Below, piece after piece: positions 54,684 to 63,804 of a stretch of 64,000 nt of DNA. Made by a program: the position numbers and the translations under genes. The notes under the pieces were generated by a model, which was given only the letters and a program-made list of their open reading frames with translations, was not told the origin of the DNA and searched no databases. The DNA is taken from positions 1-64,000 of the forward strand of contig NZ_WESC01000004.1 in assembly GCF_009184905.1 (NCBI RefSeq). Direction: 5' to 3'. Every line of letters begins with the position of its first letter. The stretch's first letter is position 1. Origin of the DNA: Parvibaculum sedimenti (GTDB taxonomy: Bacteria > Pseudomonadota > Alphaproteobacteria > Parvibaculales > Parvibaculaceae).

Positions 54684-56948
54684 TCAGGCGGCGGAACCCG
54701 GCACAGAGCGCAGTCCATGCCCCTTCGCAGGCGCAACAGTTACCGCATGACGGATAGCTGCATCCGGATGGAGCCCATTCGGAGCGTGACGCAGGAAAAG
54801 CTCGAACTCCATCGCGGGCATGGGACGCCCGAGGAAATAGCCCTGCGCCTCATCGCAACCGAGCGAACGCAGGATTTCGAGCTGGGCTGCGTCTTCCACG
54901 CCTTCTGCCAGCACATTGACGCTGAGGCTGTGTGCAAGGTCGATGATGACTTTGGGGATGACCTTGCCGTCGCGCAGATCGGCAATATCGCGCACGAAGC
55001 TGCGGTCGATTTTCAGGCGCTTCACCGGGAAACGCTTGAGATAGGCGAGCGAAGAATAGCCCGTGCCAAAGTCGTCGATGCCGATGCCGACGCCGAGACT
55101 CCGCAAACGGCGCAACGTGCCGATCACGGTGTCGACATCGCGCATAACCATGCTTTCCGTCACTTCGAGTTCGAGATATTGCGGCGATAGCGCGTGGCGG
55201 ACAAGCGTGTTCGCCACAATGTCGGTGAGATCGGGACGGCGCAGATCCACCGCAGATACGTTGACCGCGATGCCGATCTTCGGAAGCCCTGCCGCCTGCC
55301 AGGCGCTGTTCTGGCGGCAGGCTTCGTCGAGCACCCATTTCGAGACTTCGGAGATGAAGCCGCAACGCTCCGCCACCGGAATGAAGACGTCCGGCGAGAT
55401 GAGGCCACGCTCCGGATGCTGCCAGCGGATCAGCGCCTCGGCGCCATTGATGCGGCCCGTATTGATGTCGACCTTCGGTTGATAGAAGAGAACGAACTGC
55501 CGCTGTGCCAGCGCGACGCGCAGATCGCGCTCGATGGAGTTTCGCTCCATGGCGCGCAGATGCAACTCATGCCGATAGGGAATGCAGGCGCCAGGGCCCT
55601 CTACCTTGGCGCGGGAGAGCGCGAGGTCTGCGTTCTTCATCAGCACATCCGGATCGCGGCCATCCTGCGGATAGATGGTAAGGCCGACGCATGCGGTCTG
55701 GTGAAGCTCGTTCGCCGCGAGACGGAAGGGAACGCCGACGGCGCGAATGAAGCGGCTGGCATATTCGACGGCTTCGTCCGGACCGGAAATGCCAGTCAGC
55801 ACGATACCGAACTCGTCGGCGCCAAGACGCGCCACGGCGTCGCCCTGGCGCTGGCAGCTCTTCAGTATCTCGGCTGTCCGCTGCAGGATGACGTCGCCGG
55901 AATCGTGCCCCAACGTGTCATTGATGTCCTTGAACTTGTCGAGATTGAGGACCATGACGCCGATGACGCCGCCATCCGTCTCGCCAAGGGCAATCTGCTT
56001 CACAAGCCGCGACTTGAAATAGCTGCGGTTGCCGAGACCTGTCAGGCTGTCGGTCTGGGCTAGATCGGCAAGCCGCGTTTCGTTCTTGCTGGTTGCCTCG
56101 AATGCTTCCCTGAGCACCTCGGCGATGATGGAAATTTCGTCGCGCAGACCCATGGCGGTTGCATAGCCGCCGGCGCCGCGGCGCTCGGCATAGGCGCGAA
56201 GGGTTTCGATGGGCCCGATGAAGATACGCTGCATCAACAGCGAAAGCGTAAGCACCGCGACGATTGCCGCGGTCGCCAGCCAGACAACGACGCCCCACGC
56301 GGTCTCCTGCAAGCCGCTGATCGCCTCGGTGAGATTCGCACGGAAAAAAAGCGTCCCGTTCTGACCTTCTATGTCGATGCGAACGGGAGAGATGAAATCT
56401 ACCCGTGCGGCATTGGCCGTCGGCAGGCGCTCGAGCCGGGAAGGATGACGCGCAAGGTCGGCGCGCGCAATCGTATCTGGAAGCGAGGCGACGGTCTTTC
56501 CGCGCCAGTCGCTACGCGAGGCGGCGACGATTCGCCCATTTGCATCGACAATGGCCATCATCTCGATGCGCGAGGTGTTGGCCATTGCGTCGACTATGAA
56601 TTGCAGGTCGTCGATCGTGCGCGCGCTCGCGATCGAATGGGCGACCACATCGCGAAGGCCCGTGGCGCGAATCTTGATGATCCTATCGATCTGATTGCCG
56701 TAGAAATGGAAGACGAAGACACCACTCAGCGCAACCAGCACCGCGCCGACCGCGACCATGAAGGCAAAAACCTTCAGGCGAACCGCGAAGAAAGAGCCGC
56801 TCATCCCGATTCCGAGCAGAGCCTTCGCGAGCGCGACGAGGCTACCGGCGGAATCACCGGCAACATCCGTCGACGCGGCGGCATCGCCGCGCCCGGCCTC
56901 GTCATGAGTGGCTGCCCGTTCCATATCAGCCCTGACCATATCCGCCAT
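54684..56948 (-). CDS. Membrane GGDEF/EAL (c-di-GMP) signalling protein
   Basis: The 754-residue protein has two membrane helices (about 58-80 and 224-246) around a periplasmic sensor domain with no recognised fold, then a short linker, a GGDEF domain and an EAL domain. The GGDEF signature reads RLGADEF, with Ala in place of the second Gly, so diguanylate cyclase activity is doubtful. The EAL domain is intact (AEALIRWQHPE, then DDFGTGYSSLAYL), so c-di-GMP hydrolysis is the likely output. It stands alone, upstream of no obvious partner. Confidence 0.87.
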   Translation of the reverse strand: MADMVRADMERAATHDEAGRGDAAASTDVAGDSAGSLVALAKALLGIGMSGSFFAVRLKVFAFMVAVGAVLVALSGVFVFHFYGNQIDRIIKIRATGLRDVVAHSIASARTIDDLQFIVDAMANTSRIEMMAIVDANGRIVAASRSDWRGKTVASLPDTIARADLARHPSRLERLPTANAARVDFISPVRIDIEGQNGTLFFRANLTEAISGLQETAWGVVVWLATAAIVAVLTLSLLMQRIFIGPIETLRAYAERRGAGGYATAMGLRDEISIIAEVLREAFEATSKNETRLADLAQTDSLTGLGNRSYFKSRLVKQIALGETDGGVIGVMVLNLDKFKDINDTLGHDSGDVILQRTAEILKSCQRQGDAVARLGADEFGIVLTGISGPDEAVEYASRFIRAVGVPFRLAANELHQTACVGLTIYPQDGRDPDVLMKNADLALSRAKVEGPGACIPYRHELHLRAMERNSIERDLRVALAQRQFVLFYQPKVDINTGRINGAEALIRWQHPERGLISPDVFIPVAERCGFISEVSKWVLDEACRQNSAWQAAGLPKIGIAVNVSAVDLRRPDLTDIVANTLVRHALSPQYLELEVTESMVMRDVDTVIGTLRRLRSLGVGIGIDDFGTGYSSLAYLKRFPVKRLKIDRSFVRDIADLRDGKVIPKVIIDLAHSLSVNVLAEGVEDAAQLEILRSLGCDEAQGYFLGRPMPAMEFELFLRHAPNGLHPDAAIRHAVTVAPAKGHGLRSVPGSAA

Positions 56949-57041
56949 CCGGCCCGAGCCTCAGCTCTGACTCGTACGCAAACTCAACTGTTCCCTTTGT
57001 AAGGAAGTGAGCCCTAAGAATAGGTTACGCCCGAAATGGCT

Positions 57042-57851
57042 TTATTCGAGACGGGCCGAAATAGCAGGCCGGGCGGGTGCGCAAATGGTTACCGCGCCTG
57101 CGGGTGCCATGGGACGCGCGACAAAAGGCACGCCCTTCAGCCAGAGTTTCAACGCTTCCCAGTGAATGCCGGCGATGATCTTCAGCGTCAGCAGCGGATG
57201 CGTTAGGAAGGCGTTAAGAAGTGTGGCGTCGGTGAAGGAGCGCGCTTCACCTGCGAAAGACGCCGTGAGCAGCGCGCCCTCGCTGTCGCTTTCGCGAATG
57301 GTAAGGCCGATACGCCGTTCCGGTAGCAGGACGGTGAAGTCGTAGCTTCCCACAACCTCAATGAATGGCGAGACGAAGAACGCCTTGTCGCAGCTCTGGC
57401 GCAGAACCGCCCCATCGGCATCGGCCACCGGGATGAGATAGGAGTGGCGATCTCCGAACGTGTTCGACACTTCGTAAAACATCGCCGCCGGACGCCCCTC
57501 TACGTCATGGCAGAAATAGACGGTCAATGGATTGAAGACATAGCCGAGCACGCGCGGCAAACAGAGCGCGAGTATGCGCCCGCCCGGCGCGAGACCGGCG
57601 CGCACAAGCTGCGCCTCGATCCATGGACGGAGTGGCCGACCGTCGCGGGGTCCGTGATCGCAGTCGTGAAAGCTGAAAAGCCCGAAGCGGTTATGCGTGA
57701 AGAGCCGCGAGCCGCGGTCCAGCGCATCCAGTTCGTCGATGTCGATGAGCATGTAGAAGACGCGATAGGAAAGCTCATGCCGACGCGGCCGCAACCGGCG
57801 GTGAAAGACCTTGCCGAAATAGAGACGGGAGCGCGTCTCACCCTCGATCAT
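57042..57851 (-). CDS. DUF1365 family protein
   Basis: The 269-residue protein matches DUF1365: LYFGKVFHRRLRPRRHELSYRVFYML at the start, GYVFNPLTVYFCHD and EVSNTFGDRHSYL in the middle. Its start overlaps the stop of the flavin oxidoreductase upstream (ATGA), so they form an operon. In other alphaproteobacteria this pair is a core target of the RpoE-ChrR singlet-oxygen response, often with a cyclopropane-fatty-acid synthase, which is not in this window. Biochemical role unknown. Confidence 0.85.
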   Translation of the reverse strand: MIEGETRSRLYFGKVFHRRLRPRRHELSYRVFYMLIDIDELDALDRGSRLFTHNRFGLFSFHDCDHGPRDGRPLRPWIEAQLVRAGLAPGGRILALCLPRVLGYVFNPLTVYFCHDVEGRPAAMFYEVSNTFGDRHSYLIPVADADGAVLRQSCDKAFFVSPFIEVVGSYDFTVLLPERRIGLTIRESDSEGALLTASFAGEARSFTDATLLNAFLTHPLLTLKIIAGIHWEALKLWLKGVPFVARPMAPAGAVTICAPARPAISARLE

Positions 57852-59245
57852 GAGGCGCCGACCTCCAACGGCTGTGCCCCGCGTGATCCACGCGAAACGA
57901 GCGAAATGCGGCTCGACGGGTTTTCGATGGCCCAGGGTCGCGCGACGCCACCCAGTTCCTCGGCGACGGCAAGCCCCGCCTGCAAGCCATCTTCATGGAA
58001 GCCTGAACCGAAATAGGCGCCACAGAACCATGTGCGCCGCGCGCCCTGCAACTGCCAGAGCGCGCGCTGAGCCTCGAGAGCGCCCGCGTCGAAGAGCGGA
58101 TGGTCATATTCGATGCGCGAAACGACGCTGGCGGGATCGGGCTCATGCGAGGGATTGAGCGTGACGAAAAGATCGCGCGACGTGGGAAGGCCCTGAAGCC
58201 TGTTCATCCAGTAGCTGACGCAGACGGGCTGAGCATGACCGTCGCTCGCCGTGCCGCCCATGTAATTCCAGCTCGACCAGACGCGGCGCGCACGCGGCAT
58301 GAAGCGCCGGTCCGAATGAAGCCAGGCGATGTTGCGCTGATAGGGAATGGCGCCAAGAAGGCGGCGCTCGTTCGCATCGGCATCGGCGAGCATGGAGAGT
58401 GCCTCGTCGCTATGGGCTGCGATGATGACATGGTCGTAACGCTCGCTTGCGCCTTTCGCGTCGGTCACCGTCACGCCGGTTTCGTCGCGCAAGACCGAGG
58501 CAATTCCGGTGCCGAGACGCAGATGATCGCCCAGCGGCGCAGCGAGCCGCTTCACATATTCCCGCGAGCCCCCGGAAACGGTGCGCCAGAGCGGGCGGCC
58601 GGTGAGCCGCATCAGTCCGTGATTGTCAAAGAAGCGCAGAAAGGCGAGCGCGGGAAACTCCTCGACCCGCGCGAGCGGCAACGACCAGATCGCCGCGCAC
58701 ATGGGCAGGAGATGATCCTCGCGCAGCGCTGAGGAATAACCTTGCTCGCGCAGGAATTCGCCGAGCGGCTTGCGGTCGAGGCCGCTCTGATCGAGAAGGC
58801 CCGGCGCGAAACGATAGAGCCGCAGAATCTCCGCGAGCATGCGCCACATGCGCGGGCGCAAGATATTGCGCCGGTCGCCGAACAACCCGTTGAGGCCGGA
58901 GCCCGAATATTCGAACCGCCCGCCCCTCGCATCCGAAATGGAGGCAGCGAAGGACATTTCGCTCGCCCGCGTCTCGACGCCCAGCGTTTCGAAAAGCGCG
59001 GTCAGATTTGGATAATTGAGTTCGTTATAGACGATGAAGCCGGTGTCTACGGGAACGTCACCCTCGGGACATGACGCGACCAATGTGTTCGAGTGGCCGC
59101 CCGGCCGGTCGGCCTTTTCATAGACGGTGACGTCATGCGCGCGGGAGAGCAGCCAGGCCGCCGAGAGGCCGGAAATGCCGGAGCCTATGACTGCGATCCG
59201 CAAGCCACGGGTTGCGGGGCCGATATTGTCCTGAAAGGGGGCCAT
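57848..59245 (-). CDS. FAD-dependent amine-oxidase-like oxidoreductase
   Basis: The 465-residue protein has the FAD motif IAVIGSGISGLSAAWLL at about 17-33 followed by the E-K-A-D-R-PGGHSNT loop, the region typical of the NAD(P)-binding/amine oxidase group found upstream of DUF1365 genes. Its stop overlaps the DUF1365 start. It is divergent from the ECF sigma/ChrR pair. Related genes belong to RpoE-ChrR regulons. Proposed roles in lipid modification are unproven. Confidence 0.83.
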   Translation of the reverse strand: MAPFQDNIGPATRGLRIAVIGSGISGLSAAWLLSRAHDVTVYEKADRPGGHSNTLVASCPEGDVPVDTGFIVYNELNYPNLTALFETLGVETRASEMSFAASISDARGGRFEYSGSGLNGLFGDRRNILRPRMWRMLAEILRLYRFAPGLLDQSGLDRKPLGEFLREQGYSSALREDHLLPMCAAIWSLPLARVEEFPALAFLRFFDNHGLMRLTGRPLWRTVSGGSREYVKRLAAPLGDHLRLGTGIASVLRDETGVTVTDAKGASERYDHVIIAAHSDEALSMLADADANERRLLGAIPYQRNIAWLHSDRRFMPRARRVWSSWNYMGGTASDGHAQPVCVSYWMNRLQGLPTSRDLFVTLNPSHEPDPASVVSRIEYDHPLFDAGALEAQRALWQLQGARRTWFCGAYFGSGFHEDGLQAGLAVAEELGGVARPWAIENPSSRISLVSRGSRGAQPLEVGAS

Positions 59246-59337
59246 TCGGTCCTTTACCTTTTGGGGAGAGCCTCACATCAATACGGCGGTAGGCGCCCGA
59301 CAGATCATGCTGTTTGCTCATCACGCAACTCGGCATA

Positions 59338-59365
59338 GGATCAAGGTCGGGCGGAAGAGTGATCC
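59338..59365. promoter_or_regulatory. Divergent TGATCC motifs, candidate RpoE-type -35 elements
   Basis: TGATCC, the -35 element known for RpoE of the ChrR-controlled group, occurs on the plus strand at 59360-59365, followed after 18 bases by TAGGAC, and on the minus strand at 59343-59338 (GGATCA on plus). The minus -10 is less clear. Location between the sigma gene and its expected targets favours autoregulation. Inference. Confidence 0.4.
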
Positions 59366-59478
59366 GGACTTCTCTCGCGCGCGTAGGACCAACTATGCGG
59401 CAGCCAAGCGCCATGATCCTCGATCACACCCGTCCGATCCGTGCCCTGCGCCGGACGCATTGGAGGAAGCTTGGCCTG

Positions 59479-60111
59479 ATGGCGCAAGACCCGCGAGGGA
59501 AGGACGGTCTTTCCGGCGATCTCGAACAGGCGCAGGAAAAGCGCCCGACGGCGCTCACCGAGGCCAACCCAGTCGAAATGGCGCTCCTCGTCGAAGCGAT
59601 TGCCGGGCGCCGCGACAAGACAGCCTTTGCAAGCCTCTTCGGCTATTACGCGCCGCGCATCAAATCCTATCTGCGCCGGTTGCGCGCCGATGAAAAGGAA
59701 GCCGAGGATATCGCCCAGGAGGTCATGCTGACCGTTTGGCGCAAGGCCGCGCTTTTCGACCCTGCCAAGGCATCCGTCGGCACATGGATATTCACCATCG
59801 CGCGAAATCGCTTCATCGACGTCAAACGCCGCCAGAAGAGGCCGGAGCTGGACACGGAAGACCCCTCGCTCCAGCCTGAGGCACCCCGCCCCGCAGACGC
59901 TGAACTTGCAGCCATGCAGATCGGTGTGCGCGTCCGCGCGGCGCTGGCCGAGCTTCCGCCCGATCAGGCGCAAGTGGTAGCTCTCTCCTTCATGGAGGCG
60001 CTTCCCCATTCCGAAATCGCCGCGCGGCTTTCGATCCCGCTCGGTACTGTCAAATCGCGGCTGAGGCTCGCCTTCGCCCGCCTGCGTCCTGCGCTGGAGG
60101 ATATGCAATGA
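59479..60111 (+). CDS. rpoE: ECF RNA polymerase sigma factor, RpoE/ChrR-associated
   Basis: The 210-residue ECF sigma has region 2 (FASLFGYYAPRIKSYLRR, then EAEDIAQEVMLTVWRK and KASVGTWIFTIARNRFIDVKRR) and region 4 (LPPDQAQVVALSFMEALPHSEIAARL, GTVKSRLRLAFARLR). It directs RNA polymerase to its own regulon. ATG 59479 with GGAGGAAG upstream fits family length; an open frame reaches 59314. Its stop overlaps the ChrR-type anti-sigma gene (ATGA at 60108). The oxidoreductase/DUF1365 operon lies divergent upstream. Confidence 0.87.
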   Translation: MAQDPRGKDGLSGDLEQAQEKRPTALTEANPVEMALLVEAIAGRRDKTAFASLFGYYAPRIKSYLRRLRADEKEAEDIAQEVMLTVWRKAALFDPAKASVGTWIFTIARNRFIDVKRRQKRPELDTEDPSLQPEAPRPADAELAAMQIGVRVRAALAELPPDQAQVVALSFMEALPHSEIAARLSIPLGTVKSRLRLAFARLRPALEDMQ

Positions 60112-60758
60112 GTGTCACGCATCCTCTCGGCGACGAATGGATCGCGGCCTATGCGGCGGGGAGCCTGTCGGAAGGCCAGTCGGTTTTTGTCGCCTCGCAT
60201 CTGAGCTTCCTGCCGGATGCACGAAAGGCGGTGTCCGCTGCCGAGGCTGTGGGCGGAACGCTGCTCGAAGAGCTCGCGCCGGACGTCATGGCGCCCGACG
60301 CGCTCGCCCGCACGCTCGCGCTTCTCGAAGAGCCCGTCGTCGAAGCCCCTCGCCCCGCCGCGCGGAAGCGCAACGCCATCCTGCCCGCTCCACTCCATGA
60401 CTGGCTCGGCTGCGATCTCGACGCACTCAAATGGGGCCTGCTCGGTCCGGGCATGCGCAAGGCCATGCTTTGGCGCGGCGAAAACGACGAACGACTGTGG
60501 ATGCTGCGCGCCCGGCCGGGTGTCCGGATTCCCCGCCACGGCCATAGCGGCACCGAAATGACGCTCGTCCTCAAGGGCAGCTTCAGCGATCGCTTCGGCA
60601 CATTCCGACGCGGCGATGTCGAGGAGACGGGCGTAGACGACCTGCACGGGCTCACGGTCGGCACGGAGGAAGAGTGCATCTGCCTCGCCCTCGCGGAGGG
60701 GCCCGTCCGCTTCGAGGGGCTGATCGCGCGGCTGCTTCAGCCATTCATCGACCTGTAA
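60108..60758 (+). CDS. chrR: ChrR-like anti-sigma factor with altered zinc-binding site
   Basis: The 216-residue protein pairs with the ECF sigma by overlap and has ChrR architecture: N-terminal anti-sigma domain and C-terminal cupin (about 110-200, with PRHGHSGTEM and DDLHGL metal ligands). In ChrR the N-terminal zinc site uses two His and two Cys (H-x3-C-x2-C). Here H5 and H31 are kept, but the positions of the two cysteines read L35 and A38. If the reading is right, the zinc ASD is changed and control may rely on the cupin or on another mechanism. Confidence 0.82.
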   Translation: MSVTHPLGDEWIAAYAAGSLSEGQSVFVASHLSFLPDARKAVSAAEAVGGTLLEELAPDVMAPDALARTLALLEEPVVEAPRPAARKRNAILPAPLHDWLGCDLDALKWGLLGPGMRKAMLWRGENDERLWMLRARPGVRIPRHGHSGTEMTLVLKGSFSDRFGTFRRGDVEETGVDDLHGLTVGTEEECICLALAEGPVRFEGLIARLLQPFIDL

Positions 60759-60785
60759 GGCGGCGGCCCCGAGGTGGGCCTTACA

Positions 60786-62819
60786 TCAGAACCGGGCCGT
60801 CGCCACGAATCTCACATCTCGACCCGGCAACAGCATGCCGTCCTTCTTGAAGGAGACGCTGTTGCGGATGTCGTCGTTGAGCAGATTATCGCCGATCAGG
60901 GACAGTTCGACCGGCGTCGCATGGGTGATTTCCTTCGGCAACAAGTAGTGCAGCTCCGCATTGAGCAGGGTATAGCCGCCCGTCTCCGTCTCGAAGGCGC
61001 CAAGATCGGTCTGGCTGAAGGCATAGAGCGCGCCGATGCGGCCAGACCACTGATTTGCCTCATAATAGACGCCTGCGCCGACACGCATGGGCGGGATTCG
61101 CGGAACATTGCCACCCGCATCGAGCGTCGCGCGCACCATGTCAAAGCGACCGTCGAGGCCGATCGTACCGTCGTCGAGCTTCGCGACCGAGTGTTTGCCG
61201 CCGATTTCGAAGCCGCGGAACGTCGCGTCCTGCTGGCTGTAGCGCACCTGGCGGAAATCGCCGCCTGAGCCACCCGGCGTACAGCTCGCGAAATCCTCGC
61301 CGCAGGTCTCGCCTGTGTATTGCTTCAGAATGTAGTTATCGAATTTGGTCTCATAGACCGCCGCCTGGAAGGAGAAGTTCTCGCCCTCCCGGCGCAACGA
61401 CAGTTCACCCGAATAGGCCGTCTCCTTCGTCAGTCCGACATCGCCGATCTCAAAGGTGCCCATTGCATCATGCGCGCCCTTCGAGAAGAGTTCGAGCGCT
61501 TCGGGCGCACGCTGCGATGCCTGCAGGGTCCCGCCTGCAACCCATCCGTTGCCAAGTTGCCAGACGAGACCGGAAGAGCCGCTTAGCGGCACGAAAGATT
61601 TGTCGGTGAGGTGGTCCACGAATGTCGTCTCGTCAAAGGCTGAGCCCTCGATCGCAACATGCTCGATGCGCCCGCCAAGCTGGAACTTCAATACATCGGT
61701 CAGCGGCATTTCCTCGAAGAAGAAAGCAGCCAGCGTCTTCGTTGTCGTTGGCGCGAGAAGATCGCCGCCCTCGCCGCCTGCGCTCAGATCGTGATCGATG
61801 GCGTGAATGCCGATAGCACCGGTGAAGGGGCCGACATTACCGTGCAGAAGTTCGGCGCGGCCTTCCCACAGCGTATCGTCGAAGCGCGAGCCGACATCGC
61901 CGGAGTTCATACCCACCTCGCCATGATTATATTTCGTGTAGCCGCCGGTCACGCGCAGCGTCTTCGCCCATGAGCCTAGATCGTTGAACTCCGCCGCGGT
62001 CTGGACCTTCGTCTGCTCCATGTTGATGAAGGTCGGATCGGAGAGGTCGTCGGGTACGGGAATGCCGTAGTCGCTGTCGAAATGCGAGATCGAGGCACCG
62101 ACATAGCCTGAATCGAAAAGGACCGATGCACCGCCCGCCACACCTTTCGAGTCCGCCCACGTCTCGGATTGACGCGAGGTGCCACCGGGAATGCGATAAT
62201 CGTCGGCGATGCGATCATAGGCATCCGCATGCCAGACGACCCGGCCGGTCGAGGCCTCCACCATGGCCGAGCCCTGACGTCCATCATCGACCGTGTCGTA
62301 GCTTCCCGAAACTTCACCCGTATAGCCGCCCTCGGGAATGAAGGTCGGGATGCGCGAATTGATGACGTTGACGACGCCACCGATCGCCTCGCTGCCATAG
62401 CGCAACGTCGCCGGGCCGCGCACGACTTCCACCTTCTCTGCGCTCATCGGATCAATCGGCACGCCGTGATCTTCGCTCACCGCCGAGACGCCATCGCCGC
62501 CGAGTCCGTTTTCGAGGATGTGGACACGAAAATTGTCGAGGCCGCGGATGATCGGACGGCTCGCGCCAGCGGCGAAGGAGCTCTGTGCGATGCCCGGCTC
62601 GTCAGCGAGGAGCGCGCCGAGTGTGGACGCGCCCTTGTTCAGGATCTCGTCCCTGCCGATCACGGTGACTTGCGTCGCCAGATCGTCGGGTGTCGAGAAG
62701 ATCGGTGAGGCAGTCACCACGATCTCGTCAGCCAGCCCCGCCGTATCGGCTGCCGCAACGGGCGTTCCCATCGCTATCGAAAGCACGATGGCAGCTGCTC
62801 CAAGCTCGACATAACCCAT
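60786..62819 (-). CDS. znuD: ZnuD-like TonB-dependent receptor
   Basis: The 677-residue outer-membrane receptor has a signal peptide (ending VAAA), TonB box DEIVVTAS, plug (VEVVRGPATLRYGSEAIGGVVNVI), and barrel ending with terminal Phe (VATARF). The overall layout and a cysteine-containing loop (C-GEDFAS-C) fit the ZnuD group, which imports zinc. The main support is a near-perfect Zur box immediately upstream. ATG 62819 has GGGGGG-rich DNA before it; a TTG at 62834 is in frame. Ligand is inferred from the operator. Confidence 0.85.
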   Translation of the reverse strand: MGYVELGAAAIVLSIAMGTPVAAADTAGLADEIVVTASPIFSTPDDLATQVTVIGRDEILNKGASTLGALLADEPGIAQSSFAAGASRPIIRGLDNFRVHILENGLGGDGVSAVSEDHGVPIDPMSAEKVEVVRGPATLRYGSEAIGGVVNVINSRIPTFIPEGGYTGEVSGSYDTVDDGRQGSAMVEASTGRVVWHADAYDRIADDYRIPGGTSRQSETWADSKGVAGGASVLFDSGYVGASISHFDSDYGIPVPDDLSDPTFINMEQTKVQTAAEFNDLGSWAKTLRVTGGYTKYNHGEVGMNSGDVGSRFDDTLWEGRAELLHGNVGPFTGAIGIHAIDHDLSAGGEGGDLLAPTTTKTLAAFFFEEMPLTDVLKFQLGGRIEHVAIEGSAFDETTFVDHLTDKSFVPLSGSSGLVWQLGNGWVAGGTLQASQRAPEALELFSKGAHDAMGTFEIGDVGLTKETAYSGELSLRREGENFSFQAAVYETKFDNYILKQYTGETCGEDFASCTPGGSGGDFRQVRYSQQDATFRGFEIGGKHSVAKLDDGTIGLDGRFDMVRATLDAGGNVPRIPPMRVGAGVYYEANQWSGRIGALYAFSQTDLGAFETETGGYTLLNAELHYLLPKEITHATPVELSLIGDNLLNDDIRNSVSFKKDGMLLPGRDVRFVATARF

Positions 62820-62837
62820 AACCACACCCCCCAATAT

Positions 62838-62860
62838 GTAATGTTATAATATAACATATC
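62838..62860. promoter_or_regulatory. Zur-box-like operator upstream of the ZnuD-like receptor
   Basis: ATGTTATA (62841-62848) and TATAACAT (62850-62857) form a perfect palindrome around one A. Outer bases give G at 62838 and C at 62860, close to the 23-base Zur consensus with an ATGTTATA-N-TATAACAT core. It lies about 20 bases before the receptor start, overlapping the likely promoter, so zinc repression of the gene is expected. Confidence 0.75.
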
Positions 62861-62997
62861 GAGATTTGAACGAGGTGCAAGTCCCCTTCTCACCGCCCCC
62901 CCTCGCGGTGCATGAACTGCGTCGTCGCACCCGGCTTCATGCGCGCGCCATTCGGCGTTAGGCTCTGCAATCAGAAACGCGCGAGCCGGGAGGCGTC

Positions 62998-63804
62998 ATG
63001 TCCAGCAAGAACCGCAAGAAGAACCAGGTCGCCGACGACGAAGACGACGGCAACGGCGAGTACAAGAAAGACCTCTACGAGCTCCAGGTGGAGCTTGTGA
63101 AGCTTCACAAGGACATCATCGCGAACAACCGCAAGTTCCTTGTCATCTTTGAGGGACGCGATGCCGCCGGCAAGGACGGCACGATCAAGCGCCTCACGGA
63201 ACATCTGAGCCCCCGCGAGGCGCGCATCATTGCACTTGGCAAGCCGTCGGACCGTGAAACCTCGCAATGGTATTTCCAGCGATATTCACGCTATCTCCCT
63301 GCCGCGCAGGAAATCGTGTTCTTCAACCGCAGCTGGTACAATCGCGCCGGTGTCGAACCGGTGATGGGCTATTGCTCGGAAGCCGAGCATGAACAATTCC
63401 TCAGCACAGTCTCGTCCTTCGAGGAAATGCTGATCGGTGCGGGCATCACACTCTACAAATATTATCTCGACATCACGCGCGACGAGCAGAAGAAGCGACT
63501 GGAAGACCGGCGCAAGGATCCGCTGAAACAGTGGAAGCTCTCGCCCGTCGACGATGCGGCGCTGAAGCACTGGTCGGACTATAGCAAGGCTCGCGACCTC
63601 ATGTTCGCGCGGACCCATACGCTGCACGCGCCATGGTATGTCGTCTGCGCCAACGACAAACGTGAGGCACGTCTCAACGTGATGCGCGACCTGCTCAACC
63701 GGACCACTTATGAGGGCAAGAAGCAGAAGCTGACGATTCCCGACATGAACATCGTCTTTCCCTTCGATCCCGCGCAGCTCAAATCCGACCGGATCGCGAA
63801 GTGA
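62998..63804 (+). CDS. ppk2: Polyphosphate kinase 2 (PPK2)
   Basis: The 268-residue cytosolic enzyme is a class I PPK2: Walker A FEGRDAAGKDG at 51-61, then the lid-module-type REARIIALGKPSDRETSQWYFQRY and the NRSWYNRAGVEPVMGY block near 111-125. It moves phosphate between polyphosphate and nucleoside diphosphates. The first 20 residues are charged and not part of the domain. GGGAGGCGTC precedes the ATG. Its stop overlaps the start of the next gene by one base (TGATG). Confidence 0.9.
   Translation: MSSKNRKKNQVADDEDDGNGEYKKDLYELQVELVKLHKDIIANNRKFLVIFEGRDAAGKDGTIKRLTEHLSPREARIIALGKPSDRETSQWYFQRYSRYLPAAQEIVFFNRSWYNRAGVEPVMGYCSEAEHEQFLSTVSSFEEMLIGAGITLYKYYLDITRDEQKKRLEDRRKDPLKQWKLSPVDDAALKHWSDYSKARDLMFARTHTLHAPWYVVCANDKREARLNVMRDLLNRTTYEGKKQKLTIPDMNIVFPFDPAQLKSDRIAK

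Noticed and set aside
60765-60779. GGCCC-GGGCC hairpin between chrR and the ZnuD-like gene as a terminator
   Set aside because: Short stem and no T run.
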